This document shows, piece after piece, positions 43,697-55,900 of a stretch of DNA of 64,000 nucleotides. The stretch comes from Lasiosphaeris hirsuta. Lineage: Eukaryota > Ascomycota > Sordariomycetes > Sordariales > Lasiosphaeriaceae. A program made the translations under genes and the position numbers. Within the stretch, counting starts at the first letter, position 1; each line of letters starts with the position of its first letter. Location: the NCBI GenBank assembly GCA_030549175.1, contig JAUKUA010000004.1, positions 868,001-932,000 of the forward strand, read 5' to 3'. The notes under the pieces are model-generated. The model had not been told where the DNA came from, searched no databases, and worked only from the letters and a program-made list of their open reading frames with translations.

Positions 43697-46600
43697 CTAC
43701 TCCTCATCAGACTCTTCCTCGGCGACCTAGGAAAATGTTAGCAAATCGTCCAGGCTTAAAAAATTGACGAGCACTCACCCCCTCGTGGAAATCACGGCCC
43801 TCCGCCGTAGCCTTGATGATGCCCGCGCGGTTGGTCCAATCACCGAAGCGTTCGCCCTCTTCACGCTCAAGCGCATACCGCTTGAGCAGGGTCGTCATGA
43901 TCTCTAGGATCTCATCCTCCTTGATGCTAGCCCGGTACAGCTTATTCAATCGCTGGCCGTGATACCCGCCGCCCAGATACATGTTGTACGCGCCAAATGC
44001 CTTGCCGACAAAGGCGACCTCTGCCAGCCAGGGTCTCGCGCAGCCGTTGGGGCATCCAGTCATGCGCATGACGATGCTGTCCTGGCGCAGGCCATTCTCC
44101 TCGAGGCAAGCCTCAAGCTTGTCAATGAGGACGGGCAAGTAGCGCTCGCTCTCAGCCATAGCTAGCCCGCAGGTCGGGAACGCCACGCAAGCAGACGAGC
44201 TGAGGCGCAGGCCCGAGAACTGGAGGTTGTCCAGCTTGTACGTGGCCATGAGACTCTTAAGGGCAGGGAGGTCCTTGTCCTCGACGTTGCTGAGGATCAA
44301 GTGCTGGTTAGGCGTAAGGCGGAACTCACCCTTGTGCACCTTGGCAATCTCGCGGAGGCCCGTCTTCATTTGGAATTCGGGCGTGTCCTCGATGCGGCCG
44401 TTTTCGATGAAGAAGGTAAAGTGGTTCAAGCCAGTCTCATCCTTAACCCAGCCGAATGTGTCGACATTGCTCTCGAAATGGAAGGGTCGCGGAGCCTCGA
44501 ACTTCTGGCCCCAGAGGTCCTCAACCTTGGAACGGAAGACATCCACGCCCATGTCATCAACCGTGTACTTAAGTCTGGCGTGCTTCCGGTTCTTTCGGTC
44601 GCCGTAGTCTCTCTGTACCAACATGATCTTCTCGCAGGCAAGGTGGACCTCGGCAGTCTTGACAAAGCCAAACATGCGACCCGTTTGCGGGTACGTCTTC
44701 TTGTTGTTGTGGGTAGCGCCCATGCCACCGCCGGCAGTCAGGTTGAAGCCTGCTAGGTGCCCATCCGCGCCCTTGATAGCGATGAGACCGATATCGTGTG
44801 CGTAGACGTCAACGTCGTTGTAAGGCGGGATGGCGATCGAGATCTTGAACTTGCGAGGCAGGTAGGTGGGCCCGTACAGCGGCTCAAAGTCCTGAACAGC
44901 ACCGCCGGCAACCTGCGTCTTCTTGTTGTCGTCATCCGTCAGCCAGATCTCATGGTACGCCGACGTCGAGGGCAGCAGGTGGTCGCTGATCTTCTGGGAG
45001 GAGGCGAAGACCTCTCTATGGTATTTAGACTGCGAAGGTAGCGGACTGCACATGACGTTCCGGTTGACATCTCCGCATGCGGCGATGGTGGTCATGAGGG
45101 CGCGGTTGATGGCCTGCATGGCTGGCTTGAGTTTCCCCTTGACGATGCCGTGGAACTGGAACGTCTGGCGAGTTGTGAGCTTCATGGTCTCGTTTCCGAG
45201 CTCGTTGCTGATGTCGTCCATCTGAATCCACTGCTTCGGCGTGGAAACACCACCAGGCAGTCTGCAGCGGATCATGAAAGAGTAGGCCGGCTCCAGACCC
45301 TGGGCCTTGCGCTCGTCCCTGATATCGCGGTCGTCTTGCATGTACGTTCCGTGGAACTTTGTTAGCTGCCCGTCGGCCGCTGAGATGGCTCCAGTGGTGG
45401 TGTCTTGGAGTCCCTCTACAATTGTTCCGCGTAGGTAGTTGGACGCAAGCTTGATGTCTTCGTTGGTGATCGGTGGCGGCTCCTCTGGGAGGCCCTCGAC
45501 GTTGGCCACACCCAAGGCTTCCCAGATCTTGGGCTCCCACTCCTGGTAGCCAGTCTGGAAGCCATCTGGATCTTGGTCATCGCCAAGGCCAACATCCGCT
45601 AGCCTCTTGGCGCCAAAGTTGGCCAAGACTCTGTCTAAGTCTTTACCAGGCTTGTTATAGTAGATCCTGTCCTCCTTGCGGGGCCAGTAGTGGCTATCTC
45701 CCAGGGACATGACGGAGAAGTTGACAGAAGCCAGGTCAAGCTCGGTGTTGTCCTTGATAGCATCCCAGAAAGGCTTGCCATTTTGTGGGAACTCACCCTG
45801 GCCGGCGGTGGATGTGATGAAAACAATGTTCTCCTCGTTCGGTAGGTCCTCAATGGGGTAGTCCTCCATAGCCAGGACAGTTGTCTTGAGCCCTCTAGCC
45901 CTTCCTCTGGTGCCCAGCCGCTTGGCTACCGACTGTGCGTTTCCGTTGTCTGAAGCAAACAAAATGGTAAGGGGCGCGCCAAAAAGGCCCTCCAGAAGCT
46001 GGTTGTAGGCATCCTTGGCCCGCCTCTTCTGCTGGGCGCGAATCTCGGTTCCAAAGTCTTCGGACAGGACGGCACCGTAGAGCGGATCCTTGCGCATCAA
46101 CTGCGTCAGCTGATTGTCTCTGTCGAGGAACTCTTTCAGCTCCTTCTTGATGCGCTCAGAGTCGAGAGAGAAGTTGGGCTTGCCCTTCTGCTCGTTCTCG
46201 GGGTTCCAGCGATACAGCGGCCAGTAGCCAATATCCACAGCCTGCTTCGTCTCCCGGAGAACCGTGAGAGGTGAATCGTGCTCTCCAAAGTACGGCAAAT
46301 ACGCCAGAACAATCGATGGGCCGTTGAACTTGTCGGCCTCATCCATCGCCTGAAGCACTTGGGTATATGAGCTGTACACAGCCGTCGAAGCGACATAGGT
46401 GTTTCCGAAGTTCATAGCATAGAGACCAATATCCTTCTTCCTCCGGTTTGCGTCCGCCGCGGCGCGCTCCGAGTAAGGGGTTGAGTCGATGATCAGCATA
46501 TTCACGTTCTCGCCAGAAGCTAGAACGTGGTGGACGCCCGAGTTGCCGAGGTCATAAGCCCAAGCATCAGACCCAACAAGCCACAGCGACTGCTTGCGGA

Positions 46601-48545
46601 AGAAGTGCTTGTTATCTAGAAGTCCCCGAGACAGCCGTGTGTAGTCGATGTTGAGTGCCGAAATGGCATCCTCGGCGACATCCTCGGCCTTCTTAGGGTC
46701 TTCGTTGTTTGCCACCCACCTAGCCAGCGCTCTCTTGGGGGCGTCAGTAAGGAAACGGCCAGAGCTGGCGACCTCCTTCACCTCGGCAACAAATCGTTGC
46801 TTGCGCTCTTTCTTTGCAAGGAGGGCTCCAAACCCGAACTCTGGGCTTGCTGAGATGGTGTTGGAAACACCAGCATTCTCCGCATCGAGAGAGTTGGCAA
46901 CATACGCACGGCTACCAAAAAGCTGGTCGAGAATCTTGCTGTAGGCGGTCTCGAGCTTTGGCCTCTCTAGGTTATACTCAGGAGTCGGCTGGGGTTGCTC
47001 CCGCTCGCCGACCTCAAGATTTTGAATAGGCTTCTCCGAGGTGAGGTTCTGGAAAATGCCCTTAAGCGCCTGGCTCACGGTATCCCGCGAGATGTAGCCC
47101 AGCTGGTAGCCAACAATGGTCTCAATACCACCAGGGCCGCTCTTGACCGAGGTCAAGACGTCAATGAGCAGCGGACCCCACTTGGTTGTCTTTCTCAGAA
47201 CCTGCTCGAGGACAGCTATTCGCTTCGCCGACTTGGGGATGGCATCGAGCAGCTTTGCGCCGAGCCATGGCCTATAGAGCCTGGGGGTGATGATGCCGGC
47301 ATTCGCAAAGACATCGCCAGCCTGTGCGTTGTCGACGCCCTCGGAGAAAAGAGCCCGCTCGGACCCAAAGACAAAGAGCACGTTCTCTGCCTTTGCCGGG
47401 CCGGTGTACTCAAAAGCATTATACTGGCGGCCCACGAGCTGGTTGAGCTGCGCCCACGTCGACGTCACGTACTTGTAGATATCCTCCGACGTGACAGTAG
47501 GCGCGGCTGGCTCGATAGTGGTTGCGGTGGAGACGCTGGGGGGCGAGCTTGTCACGCTCTGCTGGCTCGACTTGGACGACACTTGTGATGTCCCGTTGAA
47601 GCTAGCAATCTCGACCTCGCCTGCGGGCGTGCCATTGAGCTGGGCAGTCCCGCGCGTCAATCTGTCTGACTGCTCGGCCACAACGGCCACCCGGCCATCG
47701 TCGGCGTAGATGCTGGACCCGGAAATGGGCGCAGACTGGAAACGGCGCACATTATCGAGGTTCAGAATGCCACAGACGACAGCATGGTCCTCGGCAGCAA
47801 TTGGCTCGCTCCTTGCGCCAGAGCTAGGGTCAAAGAAGTGGATGACTCCCTTTCCCGAGCGGATGGCCAGTGCATGAGCCGTCAGGGCCATGTCCTGGGC
47901 CTCCTGGAGAGACTCGGACTGCAAGAAGGTCCATCCCGAGTTCCGTATCGAGGTGATGGCCGAGTAATCGGGGAAGCTTTTGGGTGTGAGGGCGACGTGG
48001 AGAACCACAGGGAGAAGCGCAAGCTTGTAGAGGTGCGCAACGGAGGGCAGTAGGATCGTGGATGTTGTCGTCACCGAGACCAGGCGGCCGGCGCGAATAG
48101 GGGTAAAGACGGATAGTAGGGGGTCGGCATTGTGCCTGACGGATTGGATCTCGGGCACGGCGTCGTTACTGTTCGCAACGAGACTGGGGTGCTTTCGGCT
48201 AGCGAACCGCTTGAGGTGGCTCGAGAATTCCGAATCCGAAGCTAGCGACGGCTGCACAGAGACAACCACGTCGCTCGACAGGTATGCGATCCGCGCAACT
48301 GCAGGGAGGTCAATAGTCAGCTACACAACCCAATATAATCGTCTCTCCTGTCTGCCCTCGTCGGTCTGATCCAATTGCGCGAGCCAAGCTTGCATTCAGT
48401 TGCAGCACAGTCATAGCAAGCAGTGGCGGGGCAGCTGTCAGGACAGGGTCTGTCTGGGGCAAAACGCGAGGCGGCAATAAATGTGTCGGGGGGACGTACC
48501 GGCCTCTTCAGGCGTGCTGATCTGAATGCTTGAACCGTCTGCCAT
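43697..48545 (-). CDS. met5: sulfite reductase (NADPH) beta subunit, siroheme protein
   Basis: Exons 48545-48500, 48298-43779 and 43726-43697 encode 1531 aa. The 201-nt first intron and 52-nt last intron rebuild the ends (start MADGSSIQIS; end VAEEESDEE). It reduces sulfite to sulfide by six electrons using siroheme and a 4Fe-4S cluster, with the flavoprotein alpha subunit supplying electrons. The N-terminal half resembles the pyruvate:ferredoxin-oxidoreductase-type region of yeast Met5. A flavodoxin-like domain spans about 785-930 (TILFASDNGNAQSVAKRL; FITSTAGQGEFPQNG). The hemoprotein domain follows, with cluster ligands in SSACVAFPTCGLA (about 1380) and TGCPNGCARPW (about 1427). The length is close to yeast Met5 (1442). 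All key Cys are present. A near-match to the CYS3/MetR site lies upstream. Confidence 0.95.
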
Positions 48546-49371
48546 CGCTACTCCTTCTGCCTTCTGAGGAGGAATTGGAGTCAGAGAGAGAACGGCGACA
48601 TCGCAACATTTTTGTCTAGATCGGATACCTTATGTAAGGGCCGCTGCCGCGGAGGTAATTGAAGCCAAGTCCCTACATTCGCCCCGCATATCTCTCAATT
48701 TCTCTTGGTAAAGTGAGCTTTTACTCGATGGCGTGATCACTTTAGCCCCAGCAACCCCAAACGGCTGGCGAATTGCGGGCGTGGGATTTTCAATGGCTCT
48801 TTGTCATCGCAGCCACCGATGTGTTGCGAGCCTTTCACTAGCAGCCGTAGCAGGACTCAGCACGCGATCTTGTTCGTGGCCGACTTCGCTCAACACAACC
48901 CATCGCCTCGTTACCTAAACTCGTGCTGGCACGCAGCGCTCAACAGTCAGGGAGACCCCACGATGTTTGAACCATCACCCAACTCCAGGCCCCTCTCGCT
49001 GAACCCAAACCTATTCGTTTAACCCGCGCTCAACAGGGTCAGGTGTTAGTGCCGAGCAGCCACACCGTCTGTGAGCAATTTTCTGTCTAGGTGAAGTGCG
49101 AGAAATCGCCGAGCCTTCTATTGCTATTCGTACAGGATATATCTCGTACACACATGTCATACATGACATCCCCTCGACTGAAAAATGCAACCAACGCCGT
49201 GCAATGATGATGTCCCTCTTATCCGTCTCTTCCGTCCCCCGACGCCGCCCGCCGTATTAATTACCAAAGAGTGATGCCGCCCAAACATAAGTCTATCATG
49301 ATAGGGCTCCGACCCTTTGCATCTCCGTGACGTCGTTTGCTGCTGCTCTATATCAGGCCCGGAAAATTGTA
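48546..49371. other. met5 promoter and kei1 3' flank
   Basis: No gene seen. The part nearest 48546 is CT-rich leader DNA of met5 on the minus strand; the far end is the 3' flank of kei1. Confidence 0.5.
48728..48737 (-). promoter_or_regulatory. possible CYS3/MetR-type site upstream of met5
   Basis: ATGGCGTGAT (written on the plus strand) matches 9 of 10 positions of ATGRYRYCAT, the sulfur-regulatory bZIP consensus, about 183 bp upstream of the met5 ATG. A single degenerate match can arise by chance. Confidence 0.3.
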
Positions 49372-50259
49372 TCAAACTTCCATCCGGCGACTCGGGAACT
49401 TAGATCCGGTATCGTTGACCCATTCCTCATCTTCCATACGGCTACCGAGCCAATACCCTCGTCCCACCGACACCATGATGCGGCCCAGCTTGCCCTTTAC
49501 GCCATCGCCGAGAGTAGCACCCTCAGCAAAGGGGCTGTTTTCCCTTCCCTTGCCAACCTCGCCGCTTTCGTCCCCGGGATCGTTGGCGCGCATGCAGCGG
49601 CGCAGGATCGTGCGCGCATAGGCCATAATCACCAGACTGAAGTAGATTCGCATCAGCGTAAATCCAATGACGAGTACCATGCTCGCCACCGAATCGTTTA
49701 CACTGCTCACGGCGGCGGCAGCTACGCTCCCCGTATCGAGCGGTGCAACATCGTCGAATTCCGGCTCGTCTCGTTTGGCCGTTGGGCCGGCATCAACGCC
49801 AGCAGGACCCTCCGCATCATGAAAGTTGGCCAAGAACCATATCGCCGCAAATGCCGCCGTGTAGGCCGCATTTACGGCAGAGTCGACTACGTAGAGCCAC
49901 GCGAGTGCAAGATTGTGGAAGGGGCTCTGCTGGCGGATGTGCGGGATGAGATAGGCGAGCAGGGCGACCATGAGGACCTCAAGGATGTAGAGCGACACCT
50001 GCAGGGCCGAGGGCACAAAGCCCGTAAAGAGGGTAAGAACGCCGTATATGCCTGTCGCCTTGTTGAATACCAGCAGAAGCGACAGCAGTTCGGTGCCCGT
50101 CTGGAGGGATAAGAGGCCGAGAAACGTCTAAACGGTAGGCAGCGAGCGGCTGGGGTTAGCGACGCCACCTCCATCATCAGCTCCGAGTGGATAGTAGCGA
50201 AATCCTACCTTGGGACGTGGCAGCCGAAGCCGCGAGCAACCCCTCGATGCGGCTGCCAT
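49372..50259 (-). CDS. kei1: inositol phosphorylceramide synthase regulatory subunit Kei1
   Basis: Exons 50259-50209 and 50127-49372 (268 aa), joined by an 81-nt intron (GTAGGA ... GCTAACCC ... GTTTAG). Kei1 binds the catalytic subunit Aur1 in the Golgi and is needed for IPC synthesis. The first exon gives a short basic start (MAAASRGCSRLRLPRPK), then TFLGLLSLQTGTELLSLLLVFNKATGIYGVLTLFTGF, a second helix pair (ALQVSLYILEVLMVALLAYLI; ALAWLYVVDSAVNAAYTAAF), an acidic lumenal loop, a last helix (SMVLVIGFTLMRIYFSLVIMAYARTIL) and a polar cytosolic tail. The four-helix pattern and the Q-x-G-x-E-L motif fit the Kei1 family. Confidence 0.88.
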
Positions 50260-50789
50260 TTTGTCGTCGCTGTCGGGGCTCTATTCATGAGCCAGAATAA
50301 TCGTCATTAAAATCAAAGGAAGTGTTCGAGAGAAAGAGTCTCGGATTCCTCAAGAAGTGGAGCCAGCCAAGTGCGACCAACAGGGCCAGCCGCCTGGATT
50401 TGGATTGCGCGGCAGAATCGGATCAGTCGGCGCACCCCAAAACTCCGCCAACGTGCCGGCGGGTCCGACGGGATCCCAGCCAAGGCTGGGCATTGGGTCT
50501 TGTGCACTATTGTTTTCAGTTTGAAATGAGGCCTCTCTAGCATTGCTACACTCCGGGGCTCCCCAATACTCTTCTACTTATGTAATAGTACAGCTAGGAG
50601 CGAAATTGGCGTCCTGTCGCTGCACTCTTCTCATGTAAGATAAACGCACGGATGCGATCAGAGCCGTATGGATTCATTTTTATTCACACGGTTTACTTTT
50701 GAGTCATGGACGGGTACTTTTTCCGAAAGACAGATTTAGGATTTTGCCGATCTGAAAGAGTCATCCCGAATTTGGGACCAAAAGCAGCC
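50260..50789. other. intergenic left of the transposon relic
   Basis: Contains the kei1 promoter and, towards 50600-50789, probably the left end of a Tc1-like element. I could not find a matching inverted repeat pair by eye. Confidence 0.4.
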
Positions 50790-51850
50790 ATGGACACGGG
50801 AGGCAATGTGTCATCGCGCTCCTCTGCTGACAGCAACATCACCAACAACACCACAATTGCAATAGCACCAAATCTCGCTCTCCACAAGCGTGCTCTGATT
50901 CAAACCATAATGAACAGTAAGCTGCAAGGTAACGATGGTCCAAAAGATGACGAAATAGCAGAAATAACTGGCTGTACCGCCCGCGGGGTACGCCGCATCC
51001 GATCGAACTTGCTCCGCTTCAGAACGGCCACGGCACCACCGAACGGCGCCGGCCGACCGAAGACCGTCGCTCCTCCCATGCTGACCGCTTTATACGATCA
51101 GCTCTCCCTTAATCTATGCATGAGACTTAAAGACATGCCGCTTTCCTCCGAAACGAGTTCGACGCCGATGTGACGCGTTTCAGCATCACTAGAGCTCTGA
51201 GGGAGGCCAAGTGGTCGAAGAAATGCACGCAAAACGTCGCGCGCGAGCGTAACCCCGATCTGCGCGATGAAGACATGCACGAGATATCATTTCCCCTTGC
51301 CGACCAACTCGTATTTTATAGACGAGTCAGGAGTGGACAGAAGCATTGGGACCAAGCGTACGGGTTGGGCTCCCCGGGGGAAGCGGCCCCGCCAGATCAA
51401 GCACTTTCACCGAGGCCGGAGGTTCCAGATCCTCCTCGCCTATACTCAAGATGGTGTTATACATTTCTGGGTATATGAAGGGTCGACCGATGCGGAGATG
51501 TTTGAGTGCTTCATTGAAACACTTCTGCCGTATTGCGGCAGGTGGCCTTAGCCCAAGTCTGTCCTGGTCATGGACAACGCGTCATTTCACCACTCGGAGA
51601 GAATGCAGCAGATGTGTGACGATGCAGGCGCTGTACTGCTCTACTTGCCGCCCTACTCGCCCGACTTAAACCCAATCGAGGAGTTCTTTGGAGAGCCGAA
51701 GACATATTAGGCAGGTTTGGGATGAGCATGTGGGATTTATCAAAGCCGACTTTTCCTCTTTCTTAGAAGAATGTGTTGAGGTCGTGGGCAGCCGAAAGGC
51801 AAGCGCGAGGGGCCACTTCCGCCGCGCTGGAATCTCCCTTGATATGTAGT
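50790..51850 (+). mobile_element. broken Tc1/mariner-type (DD34E) transposase
   Basis: Fragments in three frames give the order of an IS630/Tc1 transposase: N-terminal helix-turn-helix region (HKRALIQTIMNSKLQG; IAEITGCTARGVRRIRSN; GAGRPKTV), linker (RNEFDADVTRFSITRALREA), first catalytic Asp in YFIDESGVDRSIGTKRTGW, second in VLVMDNASFHHS and Glu in PPYSPDLNPIEEFF. Thirty-four residues separate the second Asp from the Glu, so DD34E. Frameshifts lie near 51140 and 51300, and stops interrupt after YCGRWP and after FFGEPKTY, so the element is dead. Terminal inverted repeats and TA target duplications were not located. Confidence 0.85.
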
Positions 51851-52948
51851 AAGAATGGTAAGCCAGTCGATATACTACGTAATAAATACACTCATGTTTT
51901 TTAAGATACACTGCACTGATCAAGAAGTGCGTTTACATCCCGGACAAAACGCCGTGCTACGCCCTCCAGCACCCCTCGGTCGATATAGAATTAAGCATCA
52001 CCGTCCTCATAAACAAGCTCAAGGTCAAACCCTCTATCAAGCGTCAGGTCGCGAGCCAGTTGGTACTGTTGCTTTTGATCTACGCGTCTGATTTTGGAAC
52101 AATGCCATTCACAGCAAGCCTTAACCGCATCCTCCCGGAATCCAGGTATGCTAAGAGAGCGCGGCCGAGAGGATGCAGATGTCACCGAGTGGGATCCAGA
52201 TACATTCAGATTTGCTTCGCGACTGTTCTCTTGTTCAATGTCAACTTCCATTCCATGAGGTAATGTATACAATAGGGTGGGTGTTCTTCGTATGACTGGC
52301 CTGGAACCCAGTCCGCATACGGCACAAAGGGGAGCGTCTTTCGGGCAGGCCGCAGCTGGCCCCATTGCGGCGCCGCGTTCCGGACGGGCCGACTCTCTGG
52401 ATTCGCCGCATTAGGGAGTCTGTGTTCCGGTTCGTTACCACTAGACCAATCGTTTACGGAGGCGTCCGAATCCATTGTCGATGCAGAGGGAAGGCCAGAT
52501 AGTATGAGCCGTGGCTGTTTGCTAATGGGAAGAATAAGTCATGAAACTCGTACCCTCCCCGCAATTATGTCACGTGCCATAACACCTGATACTTCCTGTC
52601 CCCGCTTGGGTTTTGAGGCGGTGAGTAGCGGCAGATAAGCGCAATTACTCCCCCGCATCCCGACCTTCTCCAGAGACGACCGTGGTCAGACACCAATCAA
52701 AGTACAGTACAACAGTTGACGTCTCTTACAATATTATTCGCGATTCACCACGATCTCGGCCTCGCCCTACCTATCTGGTGGTGCCCAACCAGCCTTACGA
52801 AAATGCTACGACAAAGTCCCAACTCGATCTCTCGACCGCCTTCTTCTTTCGGAGCACAATCCCATCAACCACACAAAAACCCCTCATTCGCGCCTAGTAA
52901 TTCGGTGTTTTGTTTTGGACATCTTTTCCAATTCCAGACTGCGAAGCC
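51851..52948. other. region between transposon relic and NLR gene
   Basis: Holds the minus-strand relic at 51991-52475 and, from about 52550, the promoter and leader of the NACHT-WD40 gene. Confidence 0.45.
51991..52475 (-). pseudogene. hypothetical protein relic
   Basis: Two overlapping minus-strand frames look coding but are out of phase. The first (MDSDASVNDWSSGNEPEH..., then TLPFVPYADWVPGQSYEEHP and HYLMEWKLTLNKRTVAK) resembles the start of a widespread fungal protein of unknown function that I know only as a multi-copy hypothetical family. The second (REANLNVSGSHSVTSASS to DLELVYEDGDA) finishes the segment. A frameshift near 52210 and missing middle part make a degraded copy likely; a spliced gene is possible. 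Confidence 0.35.
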
Positions 52949-55900
52949 ATGGACGGGGTGAGCTCGGCAGCGAGCATCATCGCTGTGATCGAACTGTCGG
53001 CGAAAATCGCATCGCTTTGCGTTCAATACTCCTCCGCCGTCAAGGATGCCAAGCACGATATTGAACGTCTCCAAGGAGAAGTTGGAAGGCTGGAGACTAC
53101 TCTCCAAAACGCGCGGCAGCTCCTTGAGAGCCTAAACGGCAAGAGGCTTCAAGCTTCCCAGGCACTGTGGGATGGGCTTCGCGATTGCTCCTCCCAGCTG
53201 ACACAGCTGCACTCGACGCTGGAAAAGAAACTCCATGCTGGATCTGTATGCAAGAGGATGCGCAAGGGGATGAGCCGGCTCGGGCTTCGCGCTCTCAAGT
53301 GGCCCTTTGAGAGCAAGGAGATTGACAACATCATCAACAAATTGGAGAAGTTTCGAGACACACTAGCTCTGGGCCTTGCGGTTGACCAAGCGTACGCCAC
53401 AGCTTTGCTCTCTATTTGATGCCTTTATCTAACGTAACTATAGCAGAGAGGTCCTCGAAGTCGGCCAGGATCTCATCCTTTCCAAGCTCCCCGTTGCGAA
53501 CGATGCAGCCTTCGACTCTCACGCGGACGAGCACGACGCGCGATGCCACCCCAACACCCGAATCGATCTCCTCAAAGATATAAGGAAGTGGGCCGAAGAT
53601 CCGCAAGGCGAATGTATTTTCTGGCTGAATGGTATGGCAGGAACCGGGAAGTCTACTATATCACGAACGGTTGCACAATCTTTTGCCGACCAAGGACTTC
53701 TCGGTGCCAGCTTCTTTTTCAAGAGAGGCGAGCGAGACCGAGACAACGCAACTCGCCTGTTCACAACAATCGTTGCTCAGCTTGTTGCCAAAGAGCCTGC
53801 ACTGGCAGCGCACGTTAGGGCCGCTATCGAAGCCGACCATGCCGTTACTGCCAAGGCATTGAAAGAGCAGTTTGACAAACTGCTGTTGAAGCCTTTGGAA
53901 AACTTGGGGGGAGGTCCAGGCAACGCCAAAACATTCGTCCTAGTCGTTGACGCCCTGGACGAGTGCAAGCGGGATGACGACATCAGACTCGTTATTCGCC
54001 TTTTGTCTCAGGCAAAGAGCCTGAGTTCAGTACGGCTAAGAGCTTTCCTCACGAGCAGGCCCGAGCTGCCAATCCGACTTGGCTTCAGTGAGATCAAGGG
54101 CAAATACCAGGATCTGGTCTTGCATGAAATCCCAAAGCCAATTATCGAGCACGACATCGCTGCATTTCTGGACTTTGAGCTCGCAAGCATCCGAGACGAA
54201 CATAATGCTTTATTCCCTGGCCGACAGCTCCCACCGGAGTGGCCTGGTTCCCAGATCGCCCAAGACTTAGTTAAGATGGCTGTTCCGCTCTTTATCTTTG
54301 CGGCTACTGTTTGTCGTTTTATCCGGGATTCGGCATGGTGCGACCCTGATGACCGGTTGGCAAAGGTCCTAGAATATCAGTCGGGAATGCAGCAATCCGA
54401 GATCGACAAGCTAGACGCAACATATCGCCCAGTCCTTGATCGATTGCTCGTCGGTTCCGAGACATCTCAGAAATCCCTTCTTGACGAATTCCGGACGGTT
54501 GTGGGCCTGATCGTGCTCTTAGCCGAACCACTCCCAATATGCCCCTTAGCCCGACTTCTCGGTATACCAGAGAAGGCCGTCATTCGCAGACTTGAACCAC
54601 TTCACTCCGTCCTTAGTGTGCCGAACTCTCCTACATCCCCAGTTAGGATGTTTCATTTGTCATTCCATGACTTCCTTATTGATCCCAACAAGCAAAGCAC
54701 CAACCCGTTCTGGATAGACAGGTGTACAACCAACGAAAAGATTGCAATTAGATGCCTAGAACTCCTTTCCGATCACTTGAAGAAGGACATCTGCAATCTG
54801 AGAATGCTTGGAACGGCTCGTGCCGACATTGAGCCGTCGGTCATCGACTTGCATTTGCCATCGGATGTCCGATATGCGTGCCTATATTGGGTTTATCATA
54901 TTCAACAGAGCAACACCCGCATAACCGATGGCCACCAAACATACGCCTTTCTCAAACGTCACTTCCTCCACTGGCTGGAAGCGCTGAGTCTCCTTGGGAA
55001 TATATCAGAAAGCGTTAGAATGATTAGGGATTTGCAGGGTCTCATTAGCGTAAGGCACCTTTAACCAGATTCGCAAATGTTTGCTGACATGTAATATATA
55101 GCCCGGTATTAGTTCCACGGTCTCCGCTTTTTTACATGATGCAGCACGATTTGTTCTCAGCTTCCGCCAGATCATCGATCTTTGCCCCCTTCAGACTTAT
55201 GCCTCTGCAATTATTTTTGCGCCAATGAAAAGCATAATCAGGGAAGTATTCTGTGGTTATAATTCTCAATGGATCCCACTATTGCCAAAGGTAGACCTAG
55301 AGTGGAACGCATGTCTGCAGACTCTTGAGGGGCATAGCCATTCGGTTACGGCAGTAGCGTTCTCCCCAGACGGTACTACGCTTGCGTCATCTTCAGACGA
55401 TCGGACGGTACGGCTTTGGGATGTGGCGACCGGCGAGCACCAGCGGACCCTCGAGGGGCATAGCCATTCGGTTACGGCAGTAGCGTTCTCCCCAGACGGT
55501 ACTACGCTTGCGTCATCTTCAGACGATCGGACGGTACGGCTTTGGGATGTGGCGACCGGCGAGCACCAGCGGACCCTCGAGGGGCATAGCTATTCGGTTA
55601 CGGTAGTAGCGTTCTCCCTAGACGGTACTACGCTTGCGTCATCTTCACGCGATCGGACGGTACGGCTTTGGGATGTGGCGACCGGCGAGCACCAGCGGAC
55701 CCTCGAGGGGCATAGCCATTGGGTTACGGTAGTAGCGTTCTCCCCAGACGGTACTACGCTTGCGTCATCTTCAGACGATCGGACGGTACGGCTTTGGGAT
55801 GTGGCGACCGGCGAGCACCAGCGGACCCTCGAGGGGCATAGCGATTGGGTTACGGCAGTAGCGTTCTCCCCAGACGGTACTACGCTTGCGTCATCTTCAG

